From Burkholderiales bacterium (lineage in GTDB: Bacteria > Pseudomonadota > Gammaproteobacteria > Burkholderiales > SG8-39): a DNA stretch of 64,000 bases. Under the pieces are notes generated by a model. That model was not told where the DNA came from. It did no database searches and was given only the letters and a program-made list of their open reading frames with translations. Both the position numbers and the translations under genes were made by a program. The stretch covers positions 1 to 64,000 of the forward strand of contig JACZJV010000115.1 of assembly GCA_014860355.1 (NCBI GenBank). Direction: 5' to 3'. Positions 27,672-35,920 of the stretch are shown here, one piece after another; position 1 is the stretch's first letter; each line of letters begins with the position of its first letter.

Positions 27672-28832
27672 CTATTCGCCCACGGTACGATTGCCGCCCG
27701 CGAGGCGCGCCGACTTCGCACGCGATTCAGCAACATCGATCAGCCGCCACCAGTCGTCCGCAGCGTCTGTATCGCGCTCGGCGATGCCGATGCTTGCGGT
27801 ATAGGGTTGCCCGTCGGGCTGCACTCCCAGTCCGGAAGCGAGCAAACGCCCCACGGCGTTGACCGCCTGCTGCGCTGTGGCATTCGACATGAGCAGCAGG
27901 AATTGATCGCCGACCCAGCGCACGAGCAAGTCGCCAGCGCGCATGCGCATGCTGTCATGCAGGCGCTCCGCAATATCTTTCAGTGCGGCGTCGCCGGTGG
28001 CATAGCCAAAGCGCTCATTCACGCTCTGAAACCGATCCAGGCAGACCAGCGCAATCGCGAAAGGCGCTTTACTGCGCACAGACCACGCATATTGAATATC
28101 GACCAGCGCCTCGCCGGCGCGGCGCGAATAGCAGCCGGTCAGACTGTCGTGGATGCCCTCGCGCACCATGACGATCATGAACGCGAGTTGCGATACCCCT
28201 GCAAGCACTGACGCCATGGCGAGAATCAGCAAAACCCAGAAGGAGCCGAATGCGGTCGGCCAGTCTATGCCGGGCAGGTTTGGCAGCCATGCGACGATCT
28301 GAACGAACAAAATGAGAGAGCAAAAGATCACGCCCTCGATCAAGGTCAGCGGAAAAATGGCGATCCCGCCCATCATGACGAATGGCAGAGAGGCGTAGCC
28401 TGCGGAAAATCCGCGCACAATTCCATCCGGGTGGAAATGCTGGATATACAGATAGCAGAACAGGAAAAAAGCCGCCGGCACTGCGAGAAGGAAAAACAGA
28501 GCCCGGTAGGCGTCGCGCATCGTGTGCATACCGCGCAGGGCAACCAGGATGGCGGAGAAGGCCACCGCAGTGAGCAGGCGCACTGCAACCATACCCTGCC
28601 AGACATCCCGCGGGAGAGTCCACATGTCGATCACGATCCACAGCGGCGTGAGCACTGCCAGGATCCCCGCCACGATGCGCACGCGCGACACGATCATCGC
28701 GGCGCGCGGCACGGTCAGGCGCGTCGTGTGTCCGCGCGCACGGAACAAACCCCCTATTTCATCTGCGCCGATCTCGCTCAGCGTCCTGGTCCACGAGTGC
28801 ACCCAAAGTCGGGAGAATTGAGTTTTCAGCAT
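27672..28832 (-). CDS. Membrane protein with degenerate GGDEF domain and intact I-site
   Basis: A 386-aa protein. An N-terminal region of about six hydrophobic helices (residues 45-215) forms a membrane sensor. The C-terminal GGDEF domain starts near SLTGCYSRR and includes LVCLDRFQSVNERFGYATGD. The signature is VGDQF instead of GGDEF, so diguanylate cyclase activity is doubtful. RAGD lies exactly five residues before it, matching the RxxD inhibitory site that binds c-di-GMP. This suggests a c-di-GMP receptor rather than an enzyme. GAGGA precedes the ATG. It lies between the two multihaem cytochrome genes and 52 bp upstream of... the stop of the giant cytochrome gene, on the same strand, so it may be co-transcribed downstream of it. 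Confidence 0.85.
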   Translation of the reverse strand: MLKTQFSRLWVHSWTRTLSEIGADEIGGLFRARGHTTRLTVPRAAMIVSRVRIVAGILAVLTPLWIVIDMWTLPRDVWQGMVAVRLLTAVAFSAILVALRGMHTMRDAYRALFFLLAVPAAFFLFCYLYIQHFHPDGIVRGFSAGYASLPFVMMGGIAIFPLTLIEGVIFCSLILFVQIVAWLPNLPGIDWPTAFGSFWVLLILAMASVLAGVSQLAFMIVMVREGIHDSLTGCYSRRAGEALVDIQYAWSVRSKAPFAIALVCLDRFQSVNERFGYATGDAALKDIAERLHDSMRMRAGDLLVRWVGDQFLLLMSNATAQQAVNAVGRLLASGLGVQPDGQPYTASIGIAERDTDAADDWWRLIDVAESRAKSARLAGGNRTVGE

Positions 28833-28883
28833 TGCTTGTCCTCGGCGCTCGGCTTGCGCCGAGCGGGACCCATTATGCCCAAA

Positions 28884-31800
28884 CTAATCCCACTTTGTAT
28901 ATGCAGATCCCTTGCTACCCAGAGGCCGGTGGCAGCCGGACACCGAACAGTCTGTCTTCCCTTTGCTCTCGTGCGTGAGCGACTTCTTGTCCATACTGCC
29001 TAGATAGCTGGTGCCGCTTAGATGGCAGCCGATACAGAAGCCCGAGCCGTTGCCTTGCGAATTGTTGTGATTCATTCTTTCACTGGTCCAGGTCACGAAA
29101 CCGGAGTGGCAGGCGTCGCAACTCATGCTTGAACCGGCAAGCAGTTGCGATTCATAGGGAATGTGATTCGACGGTCTGCCCTGGGCACCCATGGATGCAT
29201 ACGCACCGCTGTGACAGGTCTTGCACTGGCCGGTGACACCGACAGTAATATGCTTTACGCTGGTCCATACCGTCGTGCTCAGATGGCAGGAGTCGCACTG
29301 CGCCGTGGTCGGTATGTGGCCGGCTGGTTTCATCTGTGCATTTTGCGATAGGTAGCCGCCGCTATGGCAGGTCGAGCACTGGCCGGCGAGCCCGGTGTGG
29401 CTCATGCGCGGCGTGGCCGACCAGGCGAGGTACCCGCCGGCGTGGCAGAAATCGCATTGTTGGGTAGTCGGAATATGGGTGGCGGGCTTGGCTAGAGCGT
29501 TCTCCGAAAGGTATCCGCCCGAATGGCAGGTGGAGCACTTTCCGGTCTGCCCGGTGTGATCCATATTCGCCAGCGGCACGGTCCAGTTGGTGAATCCGGT
29601 CTTGTGGCAGGTCGCGCAATTTGCCGTGGTCGGAATATGCGTGACACCCTGCGGATTCGCGTTGGCAAACGCATAGGTGGCGTTGTGGCAGCTCGAGCAC
29701 ACGGCGACGCTGGCGCCGCTGCCCACATGGTCCATCGGCGTCTTGATCGGACTGAACCGGGTGATGTAGGTGCTCGATCCGATAGGCGGCATGAAGTGAC
29801 AGAATGCGCATTGCGCCGACGTTGGAATGTGCGGCGTGGGCTTCGCCAGGCCAGGCCCGCTCGTATGGCAGCTCGTACAGGCGTTCTGGTCCGCCGCCCG
29901 GTGCGCAAAGGCGACGCCCGCCCAGGTGACTGTACCCGAGGTGTGGCAGCCGCTGGAATTGCACGCAAGCGTGGTAGCCACGTGCGTAGCCGGCTTCGTC
30001 TGCGCATTCGCCGCGACGTAAGCGCCGCCATGGCAGCTCGCACACGGCGTCGCCACGACCGCGGTGTGATCCATGGTCGCCGGAGAGAATGCGGTAAAGC
30101 TCTTGTGGCAGGCGTTGCACTGGATCGTGCCGGTCGGGATATGACTGGCGCTCTTGGTTTGCGCGTTCTCGCTCAGGTACGCGCCGCTGTGACAGGTCGT
30201 GCAACTGGTGGCGCTGACCAGGGCGTGGTTCATCGAGCGAGCAGTCCAGGCGACCGTACTCGTATGGCAGCCATCGCACTGGGCGGCGGTGGGGATATGC
30301 GTCGTCCCCTGCGGATTGGCATTGGTGTACGCGTAGGTCGCGTTGTGGCAGCTTGAGCACTGGCCGGCCAAGCCGGTGTGGTTCATCTGCGCCGGCTTGA
30401 ACGCGACGTAGTTCGTGTGGCAGGTATCGCACTGCTTTGTCGTCGGCAGGTGGTTGGCTGGTTTGGACAGCCCCGACCCGCCCGCTTTGTGGCAGTTCGA
30501 GCACACGCCGATTGCAGTGGCGTCATGGGCGAAGGTGACGGTTGCCCAGGTTGTCATGCTCCTGTGGCAGGCATCGCACTGTGCAATCGTGGGAGTGTGC
30601 GTAGGCGGCTTCATCTGCGCGTTTTCGCTCAGATACTGCCCGCTGTGGCAACTCGAGCAGTTTCCGGTCGCGCTTGCCGGATGAACCATGAGGCGTAGCG
30701 TCCAGACTGTGGTGCTCGTGTGGCAGGTATCGCACTGGCGGGCTTCCGGGATGTGGGTCGTTCCCTGCCTATCCGCACCCGCAAATACGTAGGAGCCGTT
30801 GTGGCAGATCGAGCACTGCCCGGCAGTCGAGGTGTGGTTCATGAACGCCGGCTTGAATGCGACATAGTTGGTATGGCAGGTGTCGCATTGGAGCGATGTC
30901 GGGATGTGATTGGTCGGTTTGGACAGCCCCGCCCCCCCCGCCTTGTGACAGTTCGAGCACACGCCGACGGTGCTGGCATCGTGAGCAAAGGTGGCGCTCG
31001 CCCAGGTCACCGTGCTCTTGTGGCAGGTATCGCACTGCGCGTTGGTTGCAACGTGCGTGACCGGCTTCATCTGCGCGTTCGCCGCCAGATAGCCTCCGCT
31101 ATGGCAGGTCGAGCACTGCCCGGTGAGCCCCGTGTGATCCATAGTCGCCGGGGCGAACGCCAGGAAATTCCTGTGGCAGACATCGCATTGCTGGGTGGTC
31201 GGAATATGGGTCGCGCCCTTGGCTTGCGCATTCTCCGAAAGATATCCGCCCGAATGGCAGGTCGAGCACTTTCCGGTCTGTCCCGTGTGATCCATGTTCG
31301 CCAGCGGTACGGTCCAGTTGGTGTATCCGGTCTTGTGACAGGTCGCGCAATTCGCCGAGGTCGGAATATGGTTGACCCCCTGCGGATTTGCATTGGCGAA
31401 CGCGTAAGTGGCATTGTGGCAGGTAGAGCACGCGGTGCTGCTGGCCCCGCTGGCTACGTGGTCCATCGGGGTCTTGATCGGCTTGAACCGGACGCTATAG
31501 GTATTCGCTCCGATCGCCGGCATGTTGTGGCAGACCGAACACTGCGCCGAAGTCGGAATGTGCGGCGTGGGCTTCGCCAGGCCGGGCCCGCTCGTATGGC
31601 AGCTCGCGCATTTGGTCTGGTCTGCCGCCTGGTGCGCGTAGCCAACCCCCGCCCAGGTGACCGTGCCCGAGTGGCAGCCGCTGGAATCGCACGCGAGCGT
31701 GGTGGCCACATGCGTAGCCGGCTTCGTCTGTGCATTCGCCGCGACGTATGCGCCGCCATGGCAGCTCGCGCACGGCGTCGCCACCACCGCGGTGTGATCC

Positions 31801-34800
31801 ATGGTCGCCGGCGAGAATGCGGTAAAGCTCTTGTGGCAGGCATTGCACTGGATCGTACCGGTCGGTATGTGGCTGGCGCTTTTCGTTTGGGCGTTCTCGC
31901 TCAGATAGGCGCCGCTGTGGCAGGTCGAGCAGCTGGTGACGCTGACCAGGGCGTGGTTCATCGAACGCGCGGCCCAGCCGACCGTGCTCGTATGGCAACC
32001 GTCGCATTGGGCGGTGGTGGGAATATGCGTCGCCCCCTGCGGATTGGCGTTGGTTGACGCATAGGTCGCGTTGTGGCAGCTCGAGCACTGGCCGGCCAGG
32101 CCGGTGTGGTTCATCTGCGCCGGCCTGAACGCGACGTAGTTCGTGTGGCAGCTGTCGCACTGCTTCGTCGTCGGCACATGAAAGCTGGGTTTTGACAAGC
32201 CCGTCCCGCCCGCCTTGTGGCAGTTCGAGCAATTGCCGATTGCCGTGCCATCATGGGCGAAGGTGACGGTTGCCCAGGTCGTCATGCTCTTGTGGCAGGT
32301 GTCGCACTGCGCGCTCGTGGGCGTGTGCGTGGGCGGCTTCATCTGCGCGTTTTCGCTCAGATACTGCCCGCTGTGGCAACTCGAGCAGTTTCCGGTCGCG
32401 TTGGCCGGATGGACCATGAGCCGCAGCGTCCAGACTGTGGTGCTGCTGTGGCAGGTATCGCACTGGCGGGCTTCCGGAATGTGGGTCGCTCCCTGCCGGT
32501 CCGCACCTGCGAACACGTAGGATCCGTTGTGGCAGGTGGAACATTGCCCGACAGTCCCGGTGTGGTTCATGAACGCCGGCTTGAATGCGACAAAGTTGGT
32601 ATGGCAGGTGTCGCATTGGAGCGATGTCGGAATGTGATTGGTCGGCTTGGAGAGCCCCGTCCCGCCTGGTTTGTGACAGTTCGAACACACGCCGACGGTA
32701 TTCGCGTCGTGAGCGAAGGTGGCACTCGCCCAGGTCACCGTGCTCTTGTGGCAGGAATCGCACTGCGCGCTCGTGACGACGTGCGTCGTCGGCTTCATCT
32801 GCGCGTTCGCCGTCAGGTAGCCGCCGCTATGGCAGGTCGAGCACTGGCCGGCGAGACCCGTGTGATCCATCGTTGCCGGCGAGAACGCGGTAAAGCCCCT
32901 GTGGCATGTGCTGCACTGGGTCGTGCCAACCGGTATGTGGCTGGCGCTCTTCGTTTGCGCATTCTCGCTCAGATAGGCGCCGCTGTGGCAGGTCGAGCAG
33001 CTAGTGGCGGTGACCAGAGCGTGATCCATCGAACGCGCAGTCCATCCGACCGTGCTCGTATGGCAGCCGTCGCATTGGGCGGTGGTGGGGATGTGCGTCG
33101 TCCCCTGCGGATTGGCGTTGGAAGACGCGTAGGTGGCGTTGTGGCAGCTCGAGCACTGGCCGGCAAGGCCGGTGTGGTTCATCTGCGCCGGCCTGAACGC
33201 GACGTAGTTCGTGTGGCAGGTATCGCACTGCTTCGTCGTCGGCACATGAAAGCTGGGCTTGGACAAGCCCGTTCCGCCTGCCTTGTGACAGTTCGCGCAA
33301 TTGCCGACGGCGGTGGCGTCGTGAGCGAAGGTGACGGTTGCCCAAGTCGTCATGCTCTTGTGGCAGGTATCGCACTGCGCGCTCGTGGGCGTGTGCGTGG
33401 GCGGTTTCATCTGTGCGTTTTCGCTCAGATACTGCCCGCTGTGGCAACTCGAGCAGTTTCCGGTCGCGGTGGCCGGATGGACCATGAGCCGCTGCGTCCA
33501 GACCGTGGTGCTGCTGTGGCAGGTATCGCACTGGCGCGTATCCGGGATGTGGTTCGTTCCCTGTTTTTCCGCACCGGCGAACACGTAGGCGCCGGTATGG
33601 CATAGGTTGCAACGCCCGGCAGTACCGGTGTGGTTCATGAACGCCGGACTGAACGCGACGTAATTGGCATGGCAGGTATCGCACTGTAGCGTAGTCGGCA
33701 CGTGGTTGGTCGGCTTGGACAGTCCCGTCCCGCCTGGCTTGTGGCAGGTATCGCACGCGCCGATGGTGCTGGCGTCGTGTGCGAAGGTGGCGCTCGCCCA
33801 GGTCACCGTGCTCTTGTGGCAGGTATCGCATTGCGCGCTTGTGACGATGTGCGTCGCCGGCTTCATCTGTGCATTCGCCGTCAAATAGGCACCGCTATGG
33901 CAGTTCGAACACTGGCCGGCGAGGCCCGTGTGATCCATCGTCGCCGGCGTAAATGCGACGAAGCCAAGGTGGCAGGTGTCGCAGGAACTGTTAGTCAATA
34001 TGTGCGTCGCGGACTTCGCCTGGGCATTGGCGAATGCGTACGTTCCAGCATGGCAGCTCGCGCACTGTCCCGCGGTTCCCGTATGGTCCATCCGGGCCGG
34101 CCTGAACGCGGCGTAACTCTTGTGGCAACTGTCGCATTGCTGTGTGGTCGGCACGTGCGGCGTAGGCTTGGAAAGCCCCGCTCCACCGGGGAAATGACAG
34201 CTCGAGCAGTTTCCGGCATAGGTCTTAGTAGCATCCGTGTGCGCATAGGTCGCGCCTGCCCAGGAGGTCGTGTTCGCGTGGCATCCGCTGCTATCGCATT
34301 GCGCGCTTGTTACTACGTGCGTTGCCGGCTTCGTTTGCGCATTCTGCGATACGTAGCTTCCGTCATGACAGTTCGAGCACTTTCCCGCCATGCCGGTGTG
34401 GTTCATCTTCACGTCGGTAAAGGCAATGTGATTGGTATGGCAGACATCGCATTGCGTCGTGCCCGTCGGGATGTGCGCCGGCGGCCTTCCGCTGGCAGTC
34501 TGGCCGTTGTGGCATTGCGAGCACCGGCCCCAGGCCGACGGATCATGCGTATATCGCGCATCGAAGAAAGTCACCGTGCTGGTGTGGCAGACGTCGCACT
34601 GAGCGTTTGTGGGGACGTGGAAGGCGGCTTTGCCCACAGCTGTCCTACCATTGTGGCAGGCCGAGCATCGTCCCACCGAGGTCGCATCGTGCACCATCTT
34701 CTTGGTCGGGGCCCATGCGCCGACTGTATGGCAGGCATCGCAGTTCGCGGTGGTGGGCAGGTGCATGGGAGATTTAGCCGGGGCAGAGGTGTATTGGCCA

Positions 34801-35237
34801 TTGTGGCAGCGCTCGCATTGGCCCTGCATGTCGAGCGTGTGCTGCATACGCACCTGGGTCCAGCCGTATTGCGTGTGGCATTCCCGGCAAGACTGGTTTG
34901 GGGGATTCGGAATATGCGTGGGCGGCTGGTAGGTGCTCGCCCTTCCGCCTCCCTGGATATGGCAACCGTTACAGCTTACCGGCAGGCCTCGCGAGGGGAC
35001 GCCGGACTTGTGGCAATCCTCGCAAGCTAGGCGCATGTGAACGCCTTCCAGTATGAACCCCGTCGTCGCGTGGTTGAACCCGGCGGGGGTTTGTCCATAG
35101 GCCGTGGACGCCAGCGACGCGCTCAGGCCCAACAAGACGGCCCATAATATGCGCAGGGCACCGAAGGTCAAGGTGTCGATCCGACCTCGCGGCACGACTG
35201 TTCGCGGATTGACGTCGATTGTTTTTATCGCGCTCAC
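28884..35237 (-). CDS. Giant multihaem c-type cytochrome, about 79 haem motifs
   Basis: 2117 aa from a GTG at 35237 preceded by GGGAGGAG; the ORF-track start at 35312 is upstream of this site. A signal peptide ends near ASTAYGQ. By hand I count 75 CXXCH and 4 CX4CH motifs (CDSSGCH twice, CNSSGCH, CSVSGCH), about one haem per 27 residues, filling nearly the whole chain. Most motifs follow one of two alternating patterns: MDHTG..GQCSxCHSGxYL and xHIPTxxQCDxCH. In both, a His about 7-8 residues before the Cys is a likely second ligand. Internal duplication is extensive (see the repeat entries). No membrane anchor is seen after the signal peptide. It should act in the periplasm or outside the cell as a very long electron conductor. 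Confidence 0.93.
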   Translation of the reverse strand: MSAIKTIDVNPRTVVPRGRIDTLTFGALRILWAVLLGLSASLASTAYGQTPAGFNHATTGFILEGVHMRLACEDCHKSGVPSRGLPVSCNGCHIQGGGRASTYQPPTHIPNPPNQSCRECHTQYGWTQVRMQHTLDMQGQCERCHNGQYTSAPAKSPMHLPTTANCDACHTVGAWAPTKKMVHDATSVGRCSACHNGRTAVGKAAFHVPTNAQCDVCHTSTVTFFDARYTHDPSAWGRCSQCHNGQTASGRPPAHIPTGTTQCDVCHTNHIAFTDVKMNHTGMAGKCSNCHDGSYVSQNAQTKPATHVVTSAQCDSSGCHANTTSWAGATYAHTDATKTYAGNCSSCHFPGGAGLSKPTPHVPTTQQCDSCHKSYAAFRPARMDHTGTAGQCASCHAGTYAFANAQAKSATHILTNSSCDTCHLGFVAFTPATMDHTGLAGQCSNCHSGAYLTANAQMKPATHIVTSAQCDTCHKSTVTWASATFAHDASTIGACDTCHKPGGTGLSKPTNHVPTTLQCDTCHANYVAFSPAFMNHTGTAGRCNLCHTGAYVFAGAEKQGTNHIPDTRQCDTCHSSTTVWTQRLMVHPATATGNCSSCHSGQYLSENAQMKPPTHTPTSAQCDTCHKSMTTWATVTFAHDATAVGNCANCHKAGGTGLSKPSFHVPTTKQCDTCHTNYVAFRPAQMNHTGLAGQCSSCHNATYASSNANPQGTTHIPTTAQCDGCHTSTVGWTARSMDHALVTATSCSTCHSGAYLSENAQTKSASHIPVGTTQCSTCHRGFTAFSPATMDHTGLAGQCSTCHSGGYLTANAQMKPTTHVVTSAQCDSCHKSTVTWASATFAHDANTVGVCSNCHKPGGTGLSKPTNHIPTSLQCDTCHTNFVAFKPAFMNHTGTVGQCSTCHNGSYVFAGADRQGATHIPEARQCDTCHSSTTVWTLRLMVHPANATGNCSSCHSGQYLSENAQMKPPTHTPTSAQCDTCHKSMTTWATVTFAHDGTAIGNCSNCHKAGGTGLSKPSFHVPTTKQCDSCHTNYVAFRPAQMNHTGLAGQCSSCHNATYASTNANPQGATHIPTTAQCDGCHTSTVGWAARSMNHALVSVTSCSTCHSGAYLSENAQTKSASHIPTGTIQCNACHKSFTAFSPATMDHTAVVATPCASCHGGAYVAANAQTKPATHVATTLACDSSGCHSGTVTWAGVGYAHQAADQTKCASCHTSGPGLAKPTPHIPTSAQCSVCHNMPAIGANTYSVRFKPIKTPMDHVASGASSTACSTCHNATYAFANANPQGVNHIPTSANCATCHKTGYTNWTVPLANMDHTGQTGKCSTCHSGGYLSENAQAKGATHIPTTQQCDVCHRNFLAFAPATMDHTGLTGQCSTCHSGGYLAANAQMKPVTHVATNAQCDTCHKSTVTWASATFAHDASTVGVCSNCHKAGGAGLSKPTNHIPTSLQCDTCHTNYVAFKPAFMNHTSTAGQCSICHNGSYVFAGADRQGTTHIPEARQCDTCHTSTTVWTLRLMVHPASATGNCSSCHSGQYLSENAQMKPPTHTPTIAQCDACHRSMTTWATVTFAHDATAIGVCSNCHKAGGSGLSKPANHLPTTKQCDTCHTNYVAFKPAQMNHTGLAGQCSSCHNATYAYTNANPQGTTHIPTAAQCDGCHTSTVAWTARSMNHALVSATSCTTCHSGAYLSENAQTKSASHIPTGTIQCNACHKSFTAFSPATMDHTAVVATPCASCHGGAYVAANAQTKPATHVATTLACNSSGCHTSGTVTWAGVAFAHRAADQNACTSCHTSGPGLAKPTPHIPTSAQCAFCHFMPPIGSSTYITRFSPIKTPMDHVGSGASVAVCSSCHNATYAFANANPQGVTHIPTTANCATCHKTGFTNWTVPLANMDHTGQTGKCSTCHSGGYLSENALAKPATHIPTTQQCDFCHAGGYLAWSATPRMSHTGLAGQCSTCHSGGYLSQNAQMKPAGHIPTTAQCDSCHLSTTVWTSVKHITVGVTGQCKTCHSGAYASMGAQGRPSNHIPYESQLLAGSSMSCDACHSGFVTWTSERMNHNNSQGNGSGFCIGCHLSGTSYLGSMDKKSLTHESKGKTDCSVSGCHRPLGSKGSAYTKWD
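29406..30074 (-). repeat. 8-haem internal unit B2 of the giant cytochrome
   Basis: 669 bp (223 aa) between the MDHT/MSHT anchor points, encoding haem motifs 66-73 by my count, including one CX4CH (CNSSGCH). It is a near copy of unit B1: same order of CASCH, CX4CH, CTSCH, CAFCH, CSSCH, CATCH, CSTCH, CDFCH against CASCH, CX4CH, CASCH, CSVCH, CSTCH, CATCH, CSTCH, CDVCH. Confidence 0.8.
30075..31142 (-). repeat. 14-haem internal unit A3 of the giant cytochrome
   Basis: Exactly 1068 bp (356 aa) from one MDHT codon set to the next, encoding haem motifs 52-65. It matches units A1 and A2 haem for haem. Confidence 0.85.
31143..31802 (-). repeat. 8-haem internal unit B1 of the giant cytochrome
   Basis: 660 bp (220 aa) encoding haem motifs 44-51, including CDSSGCH. 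It is inserted between A2 and A3 and matched by B2, so A2+B1 and A3+B2 form a duplicated 22-haem block with a period of about 1.73 kb. Confidence 0.8.
31803..32870 (-). repeat. 14-haem internal unit A2 of the giant cytochrome
   Basis: Exactly 1068 bp, encoding haem motifs 30-43 in the same order as A1 and A3, for example the successive contexts SGGYL, KST, KPGG, TNF, NGSYVF, SSTT and SGQYL. Confidence 0.85.
32871..33938 (-). repeat. 14-haem internal unit A1 of the giant cytochrome
   Basis: Exactly 1068 bp, encoding haem motifs 16-29. It is the first of three equal-length 14-haem units. The region before it (motifs 1-15) is more diverged and shows no copy of the same length. Confidence 0.85.
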
Positions 35238-35290
35238 CTGACTCCTCCCGGAGATACTAGAGTTTAGTCTTGCACAACGAAATTGCAAAA

Positions 35291-35323
35291 TCCGATGTCT
35301 TTCTGATGTCATTCTGATGTCAT
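35291..35323. promoter_or_regulatory. Three tandem 11-bp direct repeats upstream of the giant cytochrome gene
   Basis: TCCGATGTCTT, TCTGATGTCAT and TCTGATGTCAT lie head to tail with no gap. Read on the minus strand this is ATGACAT-CAGA-ATGACAT-CAGA-AAGACAT, a 7+4 bp layout repeating once per helical turn, as for OmpR/PhoB-type response regulators. It lies 54-86 bp upstream of the GTG start chosen for the giant cytochrome and about 130 bp upstream of the divergent gene at 35456. Confidence 0.6.
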
Positions 35324-35455
35324 TGTCTGATACGCTATTAGTGCTTAATTCACAATATTCAAAAAGAAAACGAGCACCTGTGTATTTTTTGCGATCCGTG
35401 AATTTTTCGCCGTTTCAGGAGCGGATCGTCCAACAACCTTTGCGGTAGTGCGATA

Positions 35456-35920
35456 ATGAAAACCATGAAAGCGATGAACCAGCCAGGCAGAAAGTCACTT
35501 AAGCGATCAGTTAAAGCGATGGCGTGGCTGTTTCGCGCCGTAGTACTGATGGCGATGACCCTGGCCACCGCGCACGGTCAGGCGCTGGATGCCGTCGACG
35601 TCAAGCAACGTGAAGCAGACGTTGAAATCATTCTCCGATTTTCCACTCAGATCCAGTATGTGCGTCATAACCCGCTCGAACAAGGGCAATCGCTAAGGAT
35701 CTACGTCAGGCTAGTCGGAGTAGGTCTTAAACCCGGTGACCTAGCGCCCAGTACCCGGCGCACCCCGCCGCACGGGCCGGCGCCTGCCGCCGTCATAAGA
35801 TTTCCGGAGCACGACGGCGCCGTGTCGATTGCCTTCGATCAGTCCACGCGCTTTAGCGTGCGTCCCGGCTCCGATGGTCGAAGTATCAGCATATTGATCC
35901 CGGCGCGGCCCGATGGCTGA
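35456..35920 (+). CDS. Small exported protein with one AMIN-like domain
   Basis: A 154-aa protein with an N-terminal signal sequence ending near ATAHGQALD. The rest is one beta-rich domain of about 110 residues: VDVKQREADVEIILRF, SLRIYVRL, then DGAVSIAFDQSTRFSVRPGSDGRSI. The same pattern occurs twice in the next protein, so this is a stand-alone copy. It resembles AMIN domains, which bind peptidoglycan or other envelope components. An 8-bp overlap with the following gene indicates coupling. Earlier in-frame Met codons are close (MKTMKAMNQ), so the exact start is uncertain by a few residues. It diverges from the giant cytochrome gene. Confidence 0.75.
   Translation: MKTMKAMNQPGRKSLKRSVKAMAWLFRAVVLMAMTLATAHGQALDAVDVKQREADVEIILRFSTQIQYVRHNPLEQGQSLRIYVRLVGVGLKPGDLAPSTRRTPPHGPAPAAVIRFPEHDGAVSIAFDQSTRFSVRPGSDGRSISILIPARPDG

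Noticed and set aside
27672-28832. Treating the degenerate GGDEF gene as a pseudogene
   Set aside because: The frame is intact, the ribosome site is good and the I-site is kept, which fits a receptor role better than decay.
29523-35030. Long plus-strand ORFs of up to 462 aa opposite the giant cytochrome gene
   Set aside because: They are mirror readings of the repeated haem motifs; they have no domains or signals, and the repetition explains their openness.
28884-35237. Possible CRISPR array or tandem satellite because of dense repeats
   Set aside because: Repeats are in frame, vary at the protein level and encode haem motifs; there are no unique spacers of even length.
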